64,000 nucleotides of DNA from Mesorhizobium sp. (GTDB lineage Bacteria; Pseudomonadota; Alphaproteobacteria; Rhizobiales; Rhizobiaceae). The notes below the pieces were generated by a model. It was given only the letters and a program-made list of their open reading frames with translations, made no database searches and was not told the DNA's origin. Positions 27,167-35,858 of this stretch are shown one piece after another (within the stretch, counting starts at the first letter, position 1; each line of letters begins with the position of its first letter). The stretch lies in contig SAPZ01000003.1 in the NCBI GenBank assembly GCA_004020875.1, forward strand, positions 62,001-126,000, in the 5' to 3' direction. The position numbers and the translations under genes are program-made.

Positions 27167-27922
27167 ATGACCGATACCGCCCTCACCGACGAAGAGCTCG
27201 AACGCTATGCCCGCCACATCGTGCTGCCCGAGATCGGCGGACCGGGCCAGCAGAGGCTGAAGCGGGCGCGGGTGCTGGTGATCGGCGCCGGCGGGCTCGG
27301 CGCGCCGGTGCTCGAATATCTTGCCGCGGCCGGCGTCGGCACGCTCGGCATCGTCGATGACGACACGGTTTCCCTGTCCAACCTGCAGCGGCAGGTGATC
27401 CATGGCAGCGACACGATCGGCTTGGCCAAGACCGACAGCGCCGCAGCAGCGATCATGCGCATCAACCCCAACGTCAGGGTCGAAGCGCACAGCCTGAGGC
27501 TGACGGACGAGAACGCCCCTGCCCTCGTCGGCCGCTACGATGTCGTTGTCGACGGTTCCGACAATTTCGAGACGCGCTACGCCGCCGCCGATGCCTGCGA
27601 AAGCGAGAAGAAGCCCCTCGTCACCGCCGCCGTCGGCCGCTTCGACGGCTCGGTCACTGTGCTGAAACCGTTCGAGTCAGGCGCCGACGGCAAGCGCAAC
27701 CCGAGCTATCGCGACCTGTTCCCGGAAGCGCCGCCCGAAGGGCTGGTGCCGTCCTGCGCCGTTGCCGGCATCGTCGGCGCGCTGACGGGCGTCATCGGCG
27801 CGCTGGAGGCGATGGAGGCGATCAAGCTGATCACGGGCATAGGCGAGCCACTCATCGGCCGGCTGCTGCTCTATGACGGGCTCACGGCCCGCTTCGACAC
27901 CATCCGCTACAAGGCCGTCTGA
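27167..27922 (+). CDS. MoeB/HesA/ThiF-family adenylyltransferase
   Basis: E1-like enzyme that adenylates the C terminus of a small sulfur carrier (MoaD or ThiS type) for molybdopterin or thiamin synthesis. The nucleotide site is 'VLVIGAGGLGAPVLEYLA' with 'GIVDDDTVSLSNLQRQVIH', and the Asp loop is 'VVDGSDNFETRY'. The Cys-x-x-Cys pair of E. coli MoeB is replaced ('NPSYRDLFPE'), so the structural zinc is probably absent; one Cys remains in 'PSCAVAG'. No rhodanese domain is present. No carrier gene is adjacent, so the pathway cannot be fixed. Confidence 0.9.
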   Translation: MTDTALTDEELERYARHIVLPEIGGPGQQRLKRARVLVIGAGGLGAPVLEYLAAAGVGTLGIVDDDTVSLSNLQRQVIHGSDTIGLAKTDSAAAAIMRINPNVRVEAHSLRLTDENAPALVGRYDVVVDGSDNFETRYAAADACESEKKPLVTAAVGRFDGSVTVLKPFESGADGKRNPSYRDLFPEAPPEGLVPSCAVAGIVGALTGVIGALEAMEAIKLITGIGEPLIGRLLLYDGLTARFDTIRYKAV

Positions 27923-27926
27923 GCGC

Positions 27927-28415
27927 ATGGACCAGACCGTCGGCATCTCCATAATCGGCCTTCCCGCGGATTTCGACCAATGGGGCGACTTGCTCGCGCT
28001 GATCCGCCGCGCCTTTGCCTATATGGACTGCGTCATCGACCCGCCATCCTCAGCGCATCTGTTGACCGCCGATAGCCTTGCCGAGAAGGCGAAAAAGGAG
28101 ACAGGGTTTCTGGCCGTCGAGAGCGGCCGCATCGTCGGCTGCGTCTTCGCGCTGGAGCGGGCGCGGGATGTCTATGTCGGCAAGCTCGCGGTCGAGCCGG
28201 AGTTCCGGGGTCAAGGCGTCGGAGCCCGGCTGATGCAGGCGGTGGAGGATCTTGCCCGCGAACGGGGCAAGGATGCGATCGAGCTCCAGGCCCGTATCGA
28301 GCTGACCGCAAACCACGCGGCCTTCGCCCGGCTCGGCTTTCGCGAGAGCGAACGCACGGCGCACGCGGGCTATGACAGGCCGACCTCCATCACCATGCGC
28401 AAGGTGCTGTCTTGA
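27927..28415 (+). CDS. GNAT-family N-acetyltransferase
   Basis: Acetyl-CoA-dependent acetyltransferase of unknown substrate, 162 residues. The CoA-binding motif A is 'LAVEPEFRGQGVGARLM', with R-G-Q-G-V-G as the pyrophosphate loop, and motif B is seen in 'NHAAFARLGFRESERT'. The ATG is 4 bases after the moeB-type stop and its end overlaps the aconitase X gene by 4 bases, so the three genes probably form one transcript. Confidence 0.87.
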   Translation: MDQTVGISIIGLPADFDQWGDLLALIRRAFAYMDCVIDPPSSAHLLTADSLAEKAKKETGFLAVESGRIVGCVFALERARDVYVGKLAVEPEFRGQGVGARLMQAVEDLARERGKDAIELQARIELTANHAAFARLGFRESERTAHAGYDRPTSITMRKVLS

Positions 28416-29665
28416 GCCTTTCGCTCAGCCCGGAAGAACAGGCGATCGCCGCCCGCCAGGACGGCGCCGGCATGGCGATGCGCATCGTCGCCGAAAGCGC
28501 CAGGCTGCTCGGCGCGCCGCGGCTCATCCCGATCGCGTCCGCGCATATCGACGGGGCGCTCTATCACGGCGATTCCGGCACGCTGTTTGCCGAGAAACTA
28601 GTCGAAGGCGGCGCGAAAGTCGCGGTGCGCTCAACGCTCAATGTCGGAGCGCTGGACCTGATGGGCTGCTCGCGCATCCGCTTGGAAGAGCCGCAGCGCG
28701 GCATGGCGCGGCGAATGATGGAAGCCTATCGCAAGCTCGGCTGCGAGCAGAGCTGGACCTGCGCGCCCTATCAGGCCGGACACAGGCCGGCACTCGGCAG
28801 CGATGTGGCCTGGGGCGAGTCCAACGCGGTCGTCTTCTGCAACTCTGTGCTGGGCGGGCGCACCAATCGCTATGGCGATTTTCTCGATATTGCCTGCGCC
28901 ATCACCGGCCGCGCGCCGGACTACGGCCTGCACCGGCCCGATAACCGCCGGGCGCGGCTTGTATTCGATGTCTCGGGCTTGTCGCCTTCCTTCCTTGCCT
29001 CCGAGATCGCCTGGCCTGTTCTGGGTAGCCTCTATGGCCGTCAGGTCGGCAACGCGATCGGCGTCGTCACTGGCGTGGCCGGTCATCCCGGCGAGGACGC
29101 GCTGAAAGCCTTCGGCGCTGCGGCCGCGTCGTCCGGTGCGGTCGGCCTGTTCCACATCGCCGGTGTGACGCCCGAGGCTCCCGACGCCCCAACCATTCTG
29201 GCGGGACCGGAACCGGAAGCAGTGATCCGCGTGACGCCTGAGATGGTTGGCAAGGCCCGCGCGGGCTTGTCGACCGCGGCGGCAGTCAAGACGATCGATG
29301 CGGTGGCGATCGGCAGCCCGCATCTATCGAACGCCGAGTTCGACAGTCTGGAGCGGTTCATCGCCGGACGGCGGCTTGCCGTGCCGATCTATGCCTGCAC
29401 CGGCCGCCACGCGCTCGCTCTGCTGGAGCAGGATGGCCGGCGAAAGAGGCTCGAGGCGAGCGGCGTGGTCATCGTTGCCGATACCTGCGTGGTGGTGACC
29501 CCGATCATGCCGGAACTCGGCAATGGCGTGCTGATGACCAATTCGGGCAAGTTCGCGCACTACGCCCCGGGCAACACCGGCTATGCGGTGCTCTACGCAT
29601 CGCTCGCCGACTGCGTCGAAAGCGCGGTCCTCGGCAGGCCGGTCTTCACGGATGTCGCCGCATGA
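28412..29665 (+). CDS. Aconitase X catalytic (large) subunit
   Basis: AcnX-type hydro-lyase, large subunit (formerly DUF521). Some two-gene bacterial AcnX enzymes dehydrate cis-3-hydroxy-L-proline; other substrates exist. Visible elements are 'IPIASAHIDGALYHGDSG', 'STLNVGALDLMG', Cys positions in 'QSWTCAPYQAG', 'FCNSVLGGRTNRYGDF' and 'VVIVADTCVVVTPIMPELG', and a C-terminal 'TNSGKFAHYAPGNTGYAV'. Three cysteines fit an iron-sulfur or metal site. It overlaps the small-subunit gene by 4 bases. The substrate is inferred only at family level. Confidence 0.9.
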   Translation: MSLSLSPEEQAIAARQDGAGMAMRIVAESARLLGAPRLIPIASAHIDGALYHGDSGTLFAEKLVEGGAKVAVRSTLNVGALDLMGCSRIRLEEPQRGMARRMMEAYRKLGCEQSWTCAPYQAGHRPALGSDVAWGESNAVVFCNSVLGGRTNRYGDFLDIACAITGRAPDYGLHRPDNRRARLVFDVSGLSPSFLASEIAWPVLGSLYGRQVGNAIGVVTGVAGHPGEDALKAFGAAAASSGAVGLFHIAGVTPEAPDAPTILAGPEPEAVIRVTPEMVGKARAGLSTAAAVKTIDAVAIGSPHLSNAEFDSLERFIAGRRLAVPIYACTGRHALALLEQDGRRKRLEASGVVIVADTCVVVTPIMPELGNGVLMTNSGKFAHYAPGNTGYAVLYASLADCVESAVLGRPVFTDVAA

Positions 29666-30075
29666 GCGCCGCCGCCGAGATCCTGGTGCCGGGCAAGGCG
29701 GGTGAAGGCGAGGCGCTGGTGCTGACGGCGCCGATCAGCTTCTGGGGCGGCGTCGATCCGAGGACCGGCCGCATCGCCGATGTCCGTCACCCGCAACATG
29801 GCGAAGTCATTGCCGGTCGGGTGCTGTTCCTGCCCGGCACGATCGGCTCGTCATCGGCTTCGGCGGTTCTGATGGAACTCGTCCATAACGGCCGCGCGCC
29901 GGCAGCCCTGGTGCTGCACGAGCCGGACGCCATCCTGCTGCTTGGCCTGATCGTCGCCCGGGAAATGGGCTGGGAAACGCCGATCGCGGTGCGGCTTGGC
30001 CGCGGCGCGTTCGAGGCCTACCGCGGGGGCGCGGTAAGCGTCGGCGCGGACGGCGCGGTTACCGTGGCCGTTTAG
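29662..30075 (+). CDS. Aconitase X swivel-domain (small) subunit, DUF126
   Basis: A 137-residue small subunit that supplies the mobile swivel domain of AcnX and part of the active site. Core motifs are 'ISFWGGVDPRTGRIADVRHP', 'GEVIAGRVLFLPGTIGSSSA' and 'NGRAPAALVLHEPDAILLLG'. The P-G-T-x-G-S-S-S segment is the substrate-binding loop with the catalytic Ser in this family. It is translationally coupled to the large subunit and ends 4 bases from the convergent dehydrogenase gene. Confidence 0.92.
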   Translation: MSAAAEILVPGKAGEGEALVLTAPISFWGGVDPRTGRIADVRHPQHGEVIAGRVLFLPGTIGSSSASAVLMELVHNGRAPAALVLHEPDAILLLGLIVAREMGWETPIAVRLGRGAFEAYRGGAVSVGADGAVTVAV

Positions 30076-30079
30076 GCCT

Positions 30080-31081
30080 TCAGGCCCTCAGCGGCAGAAC
30101 ACGGTCCGGTGGGCGGTGGCCGTCGAAGAAGGCGCGGATGTTGATGATCACCTTCTCGCCCATGTCGATGCGGCCTTCGAGCGTGGCCGATCCCATATGT
30201 GGCAACAGCACCACCTTGCCCTTGGAGGCAAGCTTCAGGAGCTTGGTGTTCAGCGCCGGCTCGTGCTCATAGACATCGAGGCCGGCGCCGGCGATCTTGC
30301 CGTCATGGATCAGCTTGATCAGTGCTTCCTCGTCGATGATGTCGCCGCGCGCCGTGTTGACGAGGTAAGCCGAAGGCTGCATCAGCGCCAGCCGACGGCC
30401 GGACAAAAGGTGGAACGTCGCCGGCGTCGAAGGACAATTGACCGAGATGATGTCCATGCGGGCCAGCATCTGATCGAGGCTTTCCCAGTAGGTTGCCTCC
30501 AGCTCCTCCTCCACCGCCGGCAGCACGCGGTGCCGATTGTGGTAATGGATCGACAGGCCGAAAGCCTTGGCCCGCCTGGCGACGGCCGTGCCGATGCGGC
30601 CCATGCCGACGATGCCGAGCCGTTTGCCCCAGATGCGCCGGCCGAGCATCCAGGTCGGCGACCAGCCGGCCCATTTCTTCTCGCCCGTCAGCACATTGGC
30701 GCCTTCGGCCAGCCGCCGGGGGACGGCGAGCATCAGCGCCATGGTCATGTCGGCGGTGTCTTCGGTCAGTACGTTCGGCGTGTTGGTGACAGTGATGCCT
30801 TTCTTGGCGGCCGCCGCGACGTCGATCTTGTCGACGCCGTTGCCGAAATTGGCGATCAGCTTCAGGTTTTCACCGGCCTGGGCGATCAGCGCGGCGTCGA
30901 TGTGATCGGTGATGGTGGGAACCAGCACGTCGGCTTCCTTGACCGCCGCCACCAGTTCCGGCTGGGTCATCGGCCGGTCCTCGACATTCAGCCTTGCGTC
31001 GAACAGCTCGCGCATGCGGGTCTCGACAGGGTCGGGCAGCTTGCGCGTGATGACGACGAGGGGCCGTTTTTTGCCTGCCAT
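30080..31081 (-). CDS. D-isomer-specific 2-hydroxyacid dehydrogenase
   Basis: NAD(P)-dependent reductase of 2-oxoacids, closest in look to glyoxylate/hydroxypyruvate reductases, 333 residues. The nucleotide fold has 'LGIVGMGRIGTAVARRAKAF'. The catalytic Arg is in 'LVNTARGDIIDEEAL', the Glu in 'GAGLDVYEHEP' and the His in 'VLLPHMGSATLEGR'. Substrate-loop 'IANFGNGVDKIDV' is typical. It is monocistronic and convergent with aconitase X. The exact substrate cannot be read from the sequence. Confidence 0.92.
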   Translation of the reverse strand: MAGKKRPLVVITRKLPDPVETRMRELFDARLNVEDRPMTQPELVAAVKEADVLVPTITDHIDAALIAQAGENLKLIANFGNGVDKIDVAAAAKKGITVTNTPNVLTEDTADMTMALMLAVPRRLAEGANVLTGEKKWAGWSPTWMLGRRIWGKRLGIVGMGRIGTAVARRAKAFGLSIHYHNRHRVLPAVEEELEATYWESLDQMLARMDIISVNCPSTPATFHLLSGRRLALMQPSAYLVNTARGDIIDEEALIKLIHDGKIAGAGLDVYEHEPALNTKLLKLASKGKVVLLPHMGSATLEGRIDMGEKVIINIRAFFDGHRPPDRVLPLRA

Positions 31082-31151
31082 TTTATCCCCGAAGTTTCCT
31101 AGATCAGAATGACGTTTCGCTGAATCGTCGTCCTGATTCTACTCTTTTTTG

Positions 31152-31200
31152 GAGCATGATCTTTTCCGAAAACCGGTTCCCACTTTTCAGGATCATGCTC
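31152..31200. repeat. Rhizobial palindromic element, GAGCATGATC family, copy 1
   Basis: Arms GAGCATGATC and GATCATGCTC flank a T/C-rich centre with CTTTTCCGAAAACCGG. A related copy occurs at 60286-60333. It lies upstream of the hydroxyacid dehydrogenase and before the SH3 gene. Confidence 0.85.
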
Positions 31201-31349
31201 TCGAAACCGATCTCGTTGAGACCTCTTTAACCAAGACCGGCGAAACTTGTAGCCAGTCGCGGCATCAGCCCACTCTGTAACAAGCGGTGCCGCCGAAGAC
31301 AAAGAAAAAGGGGCGCTCATCCGACGGACCGGCGCCGAAAGGAACGAAA

Positions 31350-31907
31350 GTGTCTGGTTTCGCGTCGCTTCGCCTGGCCTTCAGCGCAGCCATCCTTGGC
31401 GCCCTGCTTTGCGCGCCGCAGGCCTTCGCGCAAAGCGCGGCCGCGCCGGCGCAAACCATAACGCTTGGTCCGAGCGGCCTGCCGCTGCCGCGCTTCGTCA
31501 GCCTGAAACCGGCCCGCGTGAATTCGCGCGTCGGCCCAGGCGCCAATTATTCCGTCAACTGGATGTATCTGAAGGCTGGCCTGCCGATGGAAGTCATCCA
31601 GGAATTCGACACCTGGCGCCGCGTGCGCGATGCCGATGGTTCGGAGGGCTGGATCAACCAGTCGCTGCTCTCCGGCCGTCGCACCGCCATAGTCGCGCCT
31701 TGGCAGCGCGGCAAGGGCGGGCAGGTCAACCTGCTCAACGAGCCCGACAAGGATGCCGGCGTCCTCGCCATCATCGAGCCGGGCGTGATCGGCTCGATCA
31801 AGAAATGCGACGGCCAATGGTGCGAGATGACCTTTGACGGCCACACCGGCTGGATGGCCCAGTCGCAGGTGTGGGGTGCCTACCCGGGCGAGAAGTTCAA
31901 GAACTGA
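31350..31907 (+). CDS. Exported bacterial SH3-domain protein
   Basis: Predicted periplasmic protein with two SH3-like repeats and no catalytic domain, 185 residues. The GTG start gives V-S-G-F-A-S-L and leads straight into a signal peptide ('LAFSAAILGALLCAPQAFAQ') with AAAGGAACG upstream; an in-frame GTG 21 codons earlier is the alternative. Repeat 1 has 'RVNSRVGPGANYSVNWMYLK' and 'GWINQSLLSGRR'. Repeat 2 has 'NLLNEPDKDAGVLAIIEPG' and 'TGWMAQSQVWGAYPGE'. It may bind peptidoglycan or periplasmic partners. Its stop codon is part of a long inverted repeat. Confidence 0.85.
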   Translation: MSGFASLRLAFSAAILGALLCAPQAFAQSAAAPAQTITLGPSGLPLPRFVSLKPARVNSRVGPGANYSVNWMYLKAGLPMEVIQEFDTWRRVRDADGSEGWINQSLLSGRRTAIVAPWQRGKGGQVNLLNEPDKDAGVLAIIEPGVIGSIKKCDGQWCEMTFDGHTGWMAQSQVWGAYPGEKFKN

Positions 31908-32013
31908 GGCGTATCGATATTCAGGTGAGGTCGGCCTACGAATGACGGCTTCCTGCGCTTCCGGTCACCCCATCATTCTCGATTCGGCCTGACCCGAATG
32001 TCGATACGCCTCA
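31905..32013. repeat. Long inverted repeat whose arms include both convergent stop codons
   Basis: 22-base arms begin TGAGGCGTATCGA (31905-31926) and end TCGATACGCCTCA (31992-32013), with two mismatches between them. Further complementary stretches inside (for example near GAATGA and TCATTC) make most of the 109 bases one imperfect hairpin. The first three bases are the stop of the SH3 gene; the last three are the stop of the DUF4260 gene. Confidence 0.88.
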
Positions 32014-32397
32014 GCCGGGCGCGCCGCTGCGGTCACGGCCAATGCGGCCGAGATGCGTATCCTGAAAAGCGGTGGGCAGCTTGAGGCCGTAGCCGAGGGC
32101 ACGGTCGATGGCGATGTGCGCTATCCAGATAAGTGCCACCGCGGTCGTGAGCGGACCGGCGAGCAACGCGCCCGCGAGCAGAAGGACGAGCGGGGCAATC
32201 AGGATATGCAAGGCATTATAGGTGACGGCGCCGAGGCGCGGCCCGGCGAGGTAGCCCAGCATCGACAGGTCCGGCGCCAGGATAAGCAGCGCAAACCGCC
32301 ACCAGGAAAAGCCGGACAGCGCGTAGCAAACGATGGCCAAGGCGGCGACGGTGACCCACTCAAACCGGACGATCAGGTCGACGGGCCGCGTCGCCAC
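32011..32397 (-). CDS. DUF4260 family membrane protein
   Basis: A 128-residue protein with about four hydrophobic segments ('VTVAALAIVCYALSGFSWW', 'FALLILAPDLSMLGYLAG', 'NALHILIAPLVLLLAGAL', 'TAVALIWIAHIAIDRALGYG') and the DUF4260 ending 'YGLKLPTAFQDTHLGRIGR'. Function unknown. It uses a GTG start and follows irr by 4 bases, so it is probably co-transcribed with irr. Confidence 0.85.
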   Translation of the reverse strand: MATRPVDLIVRFEWVTVAALAIVCYALSGFSWWRFALLILAPDLSMLGYLAGPRLGAVTYNALHILIAPLVLLLAGALLAGPLTTAVALIWIAHIAIDRALGYGLKLPTAFQDTHLGRIGRDRSGAPG

Positions 32398-32401
32398 GGG
32401 A

Positions 32402-32833
32402 TCAGTCGCCGCGCTTCCGGCGAAGCCTCACGACGATGTCGACATTGGCGATCTCCATGCCCTCCGGCGGTGCCGGCAGGTTGGAGACGGTGACCGGCCC
32501 GCTTTCGATGTCGAAAATCCGGTTCTCGCCCTCGACGTAGAAGTGATGATGGTCTGAGGTGTTGGTGTCGAAATAGGTTTTCGAGCCTTCGACCGCCAGG
32601 ATGCGCAGCAGGCCGGCCTCTGTGAACTGATGGAGCGCGTTATAGACCGTCGCCAACGAAACGGGCACGCCGGCGGCGATCGCCTCTTCATGCAGTTCCT
32701 CGGCCGAAAGGTGGCGGTCGCCCTTGGCGAAAAGCAGATCGGCCAGCGCGATGCGCTGGCGCGTCGGCCTCAGGCCGGCTTCGCGAACCCGCTTGTCCAC
32801 AGCGACATTGTCCTTCCGGTAGCCCAAATCCAT
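32402..32833 (-). CDS. irr: Iron response regulator Irr (Fur superfamily)
   Basis: Rhizobial Fur-type regulator that senses iron through haem and represses or activates iron and haem genes. The winged helix is 'LRPTRQRIALADLLFAKGDR' with 'SLATVYNALHQFTEAGLL'. The His-rich segment 'NTSDHHHFYVEGENRIFDIE' matches the Irr haem/metal region. The frame is open to 32902, but the ATG giving M-D-L-G-Y is preferred because the promoter's expected start point leaves no room for a leader before 32902. Its place beside fabA-fabB-fabI is conserved in rhizobia and Brucella. Confidence 0.92.
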   Translation of the reverse strand: MDLGYRKDNVAVDKRVREAGLRPTRQRIALADLLFAKGDRHLSAEELHEEAIAAGVPVSLATVYNALHQFTEAGLLRILAVEGSKTYFDTNTSDHHHFYVEGENRIFDIESGPVTVSNLPAPPEGMEIANVDIVVRLRRKRGD

Positions 32834-32919
32834 CTTCGCGTCGAAGCTTTGTTGCCCAGCCCACCAACAGGTCCAGAATGGCAAAAAGACGTCAAAAGCC
32901 AAAACCAGACACCAATCGA

Positions 32920-32948
32920 CATATATTCTGTAGTCCGAATGCGATCAA
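32920..32948 (-). promoter_or_regulatory. Sigma-70-type promoter for irr
   Basis: On the minus strand TTGATC, 17-base spacer, TATATG. The predicted RNA start is about 80 bases before the chosen irr ATG. Confidence 0.65.
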
Positions 32949-33078
32949 TAGCGCGCATTGACCCGGGAAGGCGCACGGGTTAAGCGCAAACGCCGGTTTC
33001 CGGCCGCAAACAGAGTGTGTTAGGAAACCAACAAGAAGGGCGCCCTGCCGCCCGCGAAGACACGGGGACGGAAGTTTG

Positions 33079-33594
33079 ATGGCGGATCAAAAGTCCAGCT
33101 ACGATTACGAGGAACTGCTTGCCTGCGCTCGCGGCGACCTGTTCGGACCGGGCAACGCCCAGCTGCCCTACCCACCTATGCTGATGTTCGACCGCATCAC
33201 TGAGATCAGCGAGACCGGCGGCGCTTTTGACAAGGGCTTCATCCGCGCCGAATTCGACATCAAGCCGGACTTGTGGTTTTTCGCCTGCCACTTCATCGGC
33301 AATCCGATCATGCCGGGCTGCCTCGGCCTCGACGCCATGTGGCAGTTGACCGGCTTTTATCTCGGCTGGCTGGGCGAACCCGGCAAGGGCATGGCGCTCT
33401 CGACCGGCGAGGTGAAGTTCAAGGGCATGGTGACGCCGTCGGTGAAGAAGGTCGAGTACGGCGTCGATTTCAAGCGTGTGATGCGCGGCCGGCTGGTGCT
33501 CGGCATCGCCGACGGCTGGCTTAAGGCGGATGGCGAACCCATATACGCCGCTACGGATCTGAAGGTCGGCTTGTCCAAGCAGTCGGCCGCCTGA
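33079..33594 (+). CDS. fabA: 3-hydroxydecanoyl-ACP dehydratase/isomerase
   Basis: Makes the cis-3-decenoyl-ACP branch point of unsaturated fatty-acid synthesis. The 171-residue hotdog-fold protein has the catalytic His in '[20 protein letters not shown]' (split) and the Asp in G-C-L-G-L-D. The ATG is directly preceded by an in-frame TTG, but GGACGGAAG fits the ATG. It is divergent from irr and followed by fabB and fabI. Confidence 0.97.
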   Translation: MADQKSSYDYEELLACARGDLFGPGNAQLPYPPMLMFDRITEISETGGAFDKGFIRAEFDIKPDLWFFACHFIGNPIMPGCLGLDAMWQLTGFYLGWLGEPGKGMALSTGEVKFKGMVTPSVKKVEYGVDFKRVMRGRLVLGIADGWLKADGEPIYAATDLKVGLSKQSAA

Positions 33595-33710
33595 CCGTTT
33601 TTCGCCACGGCGCCCGCGTACCCAATGGGCGCCACGTCAGTTTATTTGCGTATGATCACAGGCGAAAACCGGCTAGGTTTTCCGCCCGGATACGCCGGAA
33701 GGAGTTGCGA

Positions 33711-34931
33711 ATGAGACGGGTCGTAGTGACAGGGCTCGGCATTGTGTCGTCGATCGGCAACAATGCCAACGAGGTGCAGAGCTCGCTTTACGATGCCAAA
33801 TCCGGCATCAGTTTTTCCAATTCCTTCGCCGAACACGGCTTCCGCTGCCAGGTCTGGGGCGCGCCGACGCTTGATCCCACGCCGATGATCGACCGCCGCG
33901 CCATGCGCTTCCTGAGCCAGGGCGCGGCCTGGAACCACGTCGCCATGGACCAGGCGATTGCCGATGCCGGGCTTGGCGAAAGCGATATCACCAATGAGCG
34001 GACGGGCATCGTGATGGGGTCCGGCGGCCCTTCGACCCGGACCATCGTCGAAGCGGCGGAAATCACGATCAAGAACAGCAGCCCCAAGCGCATCGGTCCA
34101 TTCGCCGTGCCGAAGGCAATGTCCTCGACGGCGTCGGCCACCTTGGCCACATGGTTCAAGATCCACGGCGTCAACTACTCGATCTCATCGGCCTGCTCGA
34201 CCTCGGCGCATTGTATCGGCAATGCCTATGAGCTGATCCAGTGGGGCAAGCAGGACGTGATGTTTGCCGGCGGCCACGAAGACCTGGACTGGACAATGTC
34301 GGACCTGTTCGACGCCATGGGCGCCATGTCGTCGAAATTTAACGACAAGGCATCGGCTGCTTCGCGCGCCTATGACGTCAACCGCGACGGTTTCGTCATC
34401 GCCGGCGGCGCCGGTGTGTTGATCCTGGAGGAGCTGGAACACGCCAGGGCGCGCGGCGCCAAGATCTATGCCGAGATCGTCGGCTATGGCGCGACGTCCG
34501 ACGGCTACGACATGGTCGCTCCTTCGGGGGAAGGCGCCATCCGCTGCATGCGGCAGGCGCTTGCCACCGTCTCGACCCCTGTCGACTACATCAACACCCA
34601 TGGCACCTCGACGCCGGTCGGCGATTCCAGGGAAATGGGCGCCATCCGCGAGGTGTTCGGCGACAAGATGCCCTACATCACCTCGACCAAGTCGCTTACC
34701 GGCCATTCGCTGGGCGCGGCTGGCGTGCAGGAATCGATCTATTCGATCCTGATGATGCAGGGCGGCTTCATCGGCGAGAGCGCCCATATCGAGGAGCTCG
34801 ATCCGGAATTCGAGGGCATGCCGATCGTGCGCAAACGCATCGACAACGCCAAGATCGACACCGTCCTGTCCAATTCCTTCGGTTTCGGTGGCACCAACGC
34901 AACGCTGATTTTCCAGCGCTATTCCGCATAA
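33711..34931 (+). CDS. fabB: 3-oxoacyl-ACP synthase I
   Basis: Elongating beta-ketoacyl-ACP synthase that works with FabA in unsaturated fatty-acid synthesis. The active Cys is in '[17 protein letters not shown]', the first His in '[15 protein letters not shown]', the Lys in '[14 protein letters not shown]' and the second His in the same motif. The 406 residues from M-R-R-V-V-V-T-G fit FabB. A GAAGGAG site 6-12 bases upstream decides for this ATG over an in-frame TTG two codons earlier. The gap after fabA is about 116 bases. Confidence 0.97.
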   Translation: MRRVVVTGLGIVSSIGNNANEVQSSLYDAKSGISFSNSFAEHGFRCQVWGAPTLDPTPMIDRRAMRFLSQGAAWNHVAMDQAIADAGLGESDITNERTGIVMGSGGPSTRTIVEAAEITIKNSSPKRIGPFAVPKAMSSTASATLATWFKIHGVNYSISSACSTSAHCIGNAYELIQWGKQDVMFAGGHEDLDWTMSDLFDAMGAMSSKFNDKASAASRAYDVNRDGFVIAGGAGVLILEELEHARARGAKIYAEIVGYGATSDGYDMVAPSGEGAIRCMRQALATVSTPVDYINTHGTSTPVGDSREMGAIREVFGDKMPYITSTKSLTGHSLGAAGVQESIYSILMMQGGFIGESAHIEELDPEFEGMPIVRKRIDNAKIDTVLSNSFGFGGTNATLIFQRYSA

Positions 34932-34944
34932 GGATCTGCCGGAC

Positions 34945-35757
34945 ATGGAAGGGTTGATGAAGGGCAAGCGCGGGCTTGTCATGGGCGTCGCCAACGATCA
35001 TTCGATCGCCTGGGGCATCGCCAAGAAATTGTCCGAGCATGGGGCGGAGCTGGCCTTCACCTACCAGGGCGACGCCTTCGGGCGGCGGGTCAAGCCGCTT
35101 GCCGAGAAGGTGGGAGCCTCCTTGATCGTGCCATGCGATGTCGAGGACAGCGCCTCGGTCACCGAGACCTTCGAAACCCTCGGCAAGGCCTGGGGCGGGC
35201 TGGATTTCGTGGTGCACGCCATCGGCTTTTCCGACAAGAACGAGTTGAAGGGCCTCTACGCGGATACCAGCCGCGAGAATTTCGTACGCACCATGGTGAT
35301 CTCCTGTTATTCCTTCACCGAGGTCGCCCGCAATGCTGCCGCGCTGATGGGCAATGGCGGCTCGATGATCACGCTCACCTATGCCGGGTCGGTGCGGGTG
35401 ATGCCGAACTACAATGTCATGGGCGTCGCCAAGGCCGGGCTCGAGGCCAGCGTGCGCTACCTTGCCAATGACTACGGGCCGCGCGGCATCAGGGTGAACG
35501 GCATCTCGGCCGGACCGGTGCGGACGCTGGCCGGCTCGGGCGTTTCCGACGCCCGCCATATGTTCTCCTACCAGCAGCGCAATTCGCCTCTGCGGCGCAC
35601 CGTGACCCTCGACGAAGTCGGCGGCTCGGCGCTTTACCTGCTCTCCGATCTTTCGTCGGGTGTCACCGGCGAGATCCATTATGTGGATTCCGGTTATCAC
35701 ATCGTTTCGATGCCGTCGCTAGAGGAACTGAAGCAGAACGACGGTCCCCGCGAATAG
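34945..35757 (+). CDS. fabI: Enoyl-ACP reductase (NADH)
   Basis: Last reduction step of fatty-acid elongation and the target of triclosan-type inhibitors. SDR fold with 'LVMGVANDHSIAWGIAKKL', 'VHAIGFSDKNELKG' and the catalytic Y-x6-K in 'NYNVMGVAKAGLEAS', with the upstream Tyr in 'LTYAGSVRVMP'. The end 'GEIHYVDSGYHIVSMP' is the family C terminus. 270 residues. An ATG four codons in is a possible alternative start. It starts 13 bases after fabB and is surely in the same operon. Confidence 0.97.
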   Translation: MEGLMKGKRGLVMGVANDHSIAWGIAKKLSEHGAELAFTYQGDAFGRRVKPLAEKVGASLIVPCDVEDSASVTETFETLGKAWGGLDFVVHAIGFSDKNELKGLYADTSRENFVRTMVISCYSFTEVARNAAALMGNGGSMITLTYAGSVRVMPNYNVMGVAKAGLEASVRYLANDYGPRGIRVNGISAGPVRTLAGSGVSDARHMFSYQQRNSPLRRTVTLDEVGGSALYLLSDLSSGVTGEIHYVDSGYHIVSMPSLEELKQNDGPRE

Positions 35758-35858
35758 TTTGCGGGCGCGACAGTAGCCTTCAAGTAAAATTGGATGCACC
35801 GGCGGAAACTCATTTTAAGGAGATTCCGCTATAAGGCCCCTTAATCCAGGGACCTTGC

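Noticed and set aside
32402..32902. 166-residue form of Irr
   Set aside because: Its ATG would lie about 10 bases from the predicted RNA start with no ribosome binding site, and the extra residues (Trp/Phe-rich) are not Irr-like.
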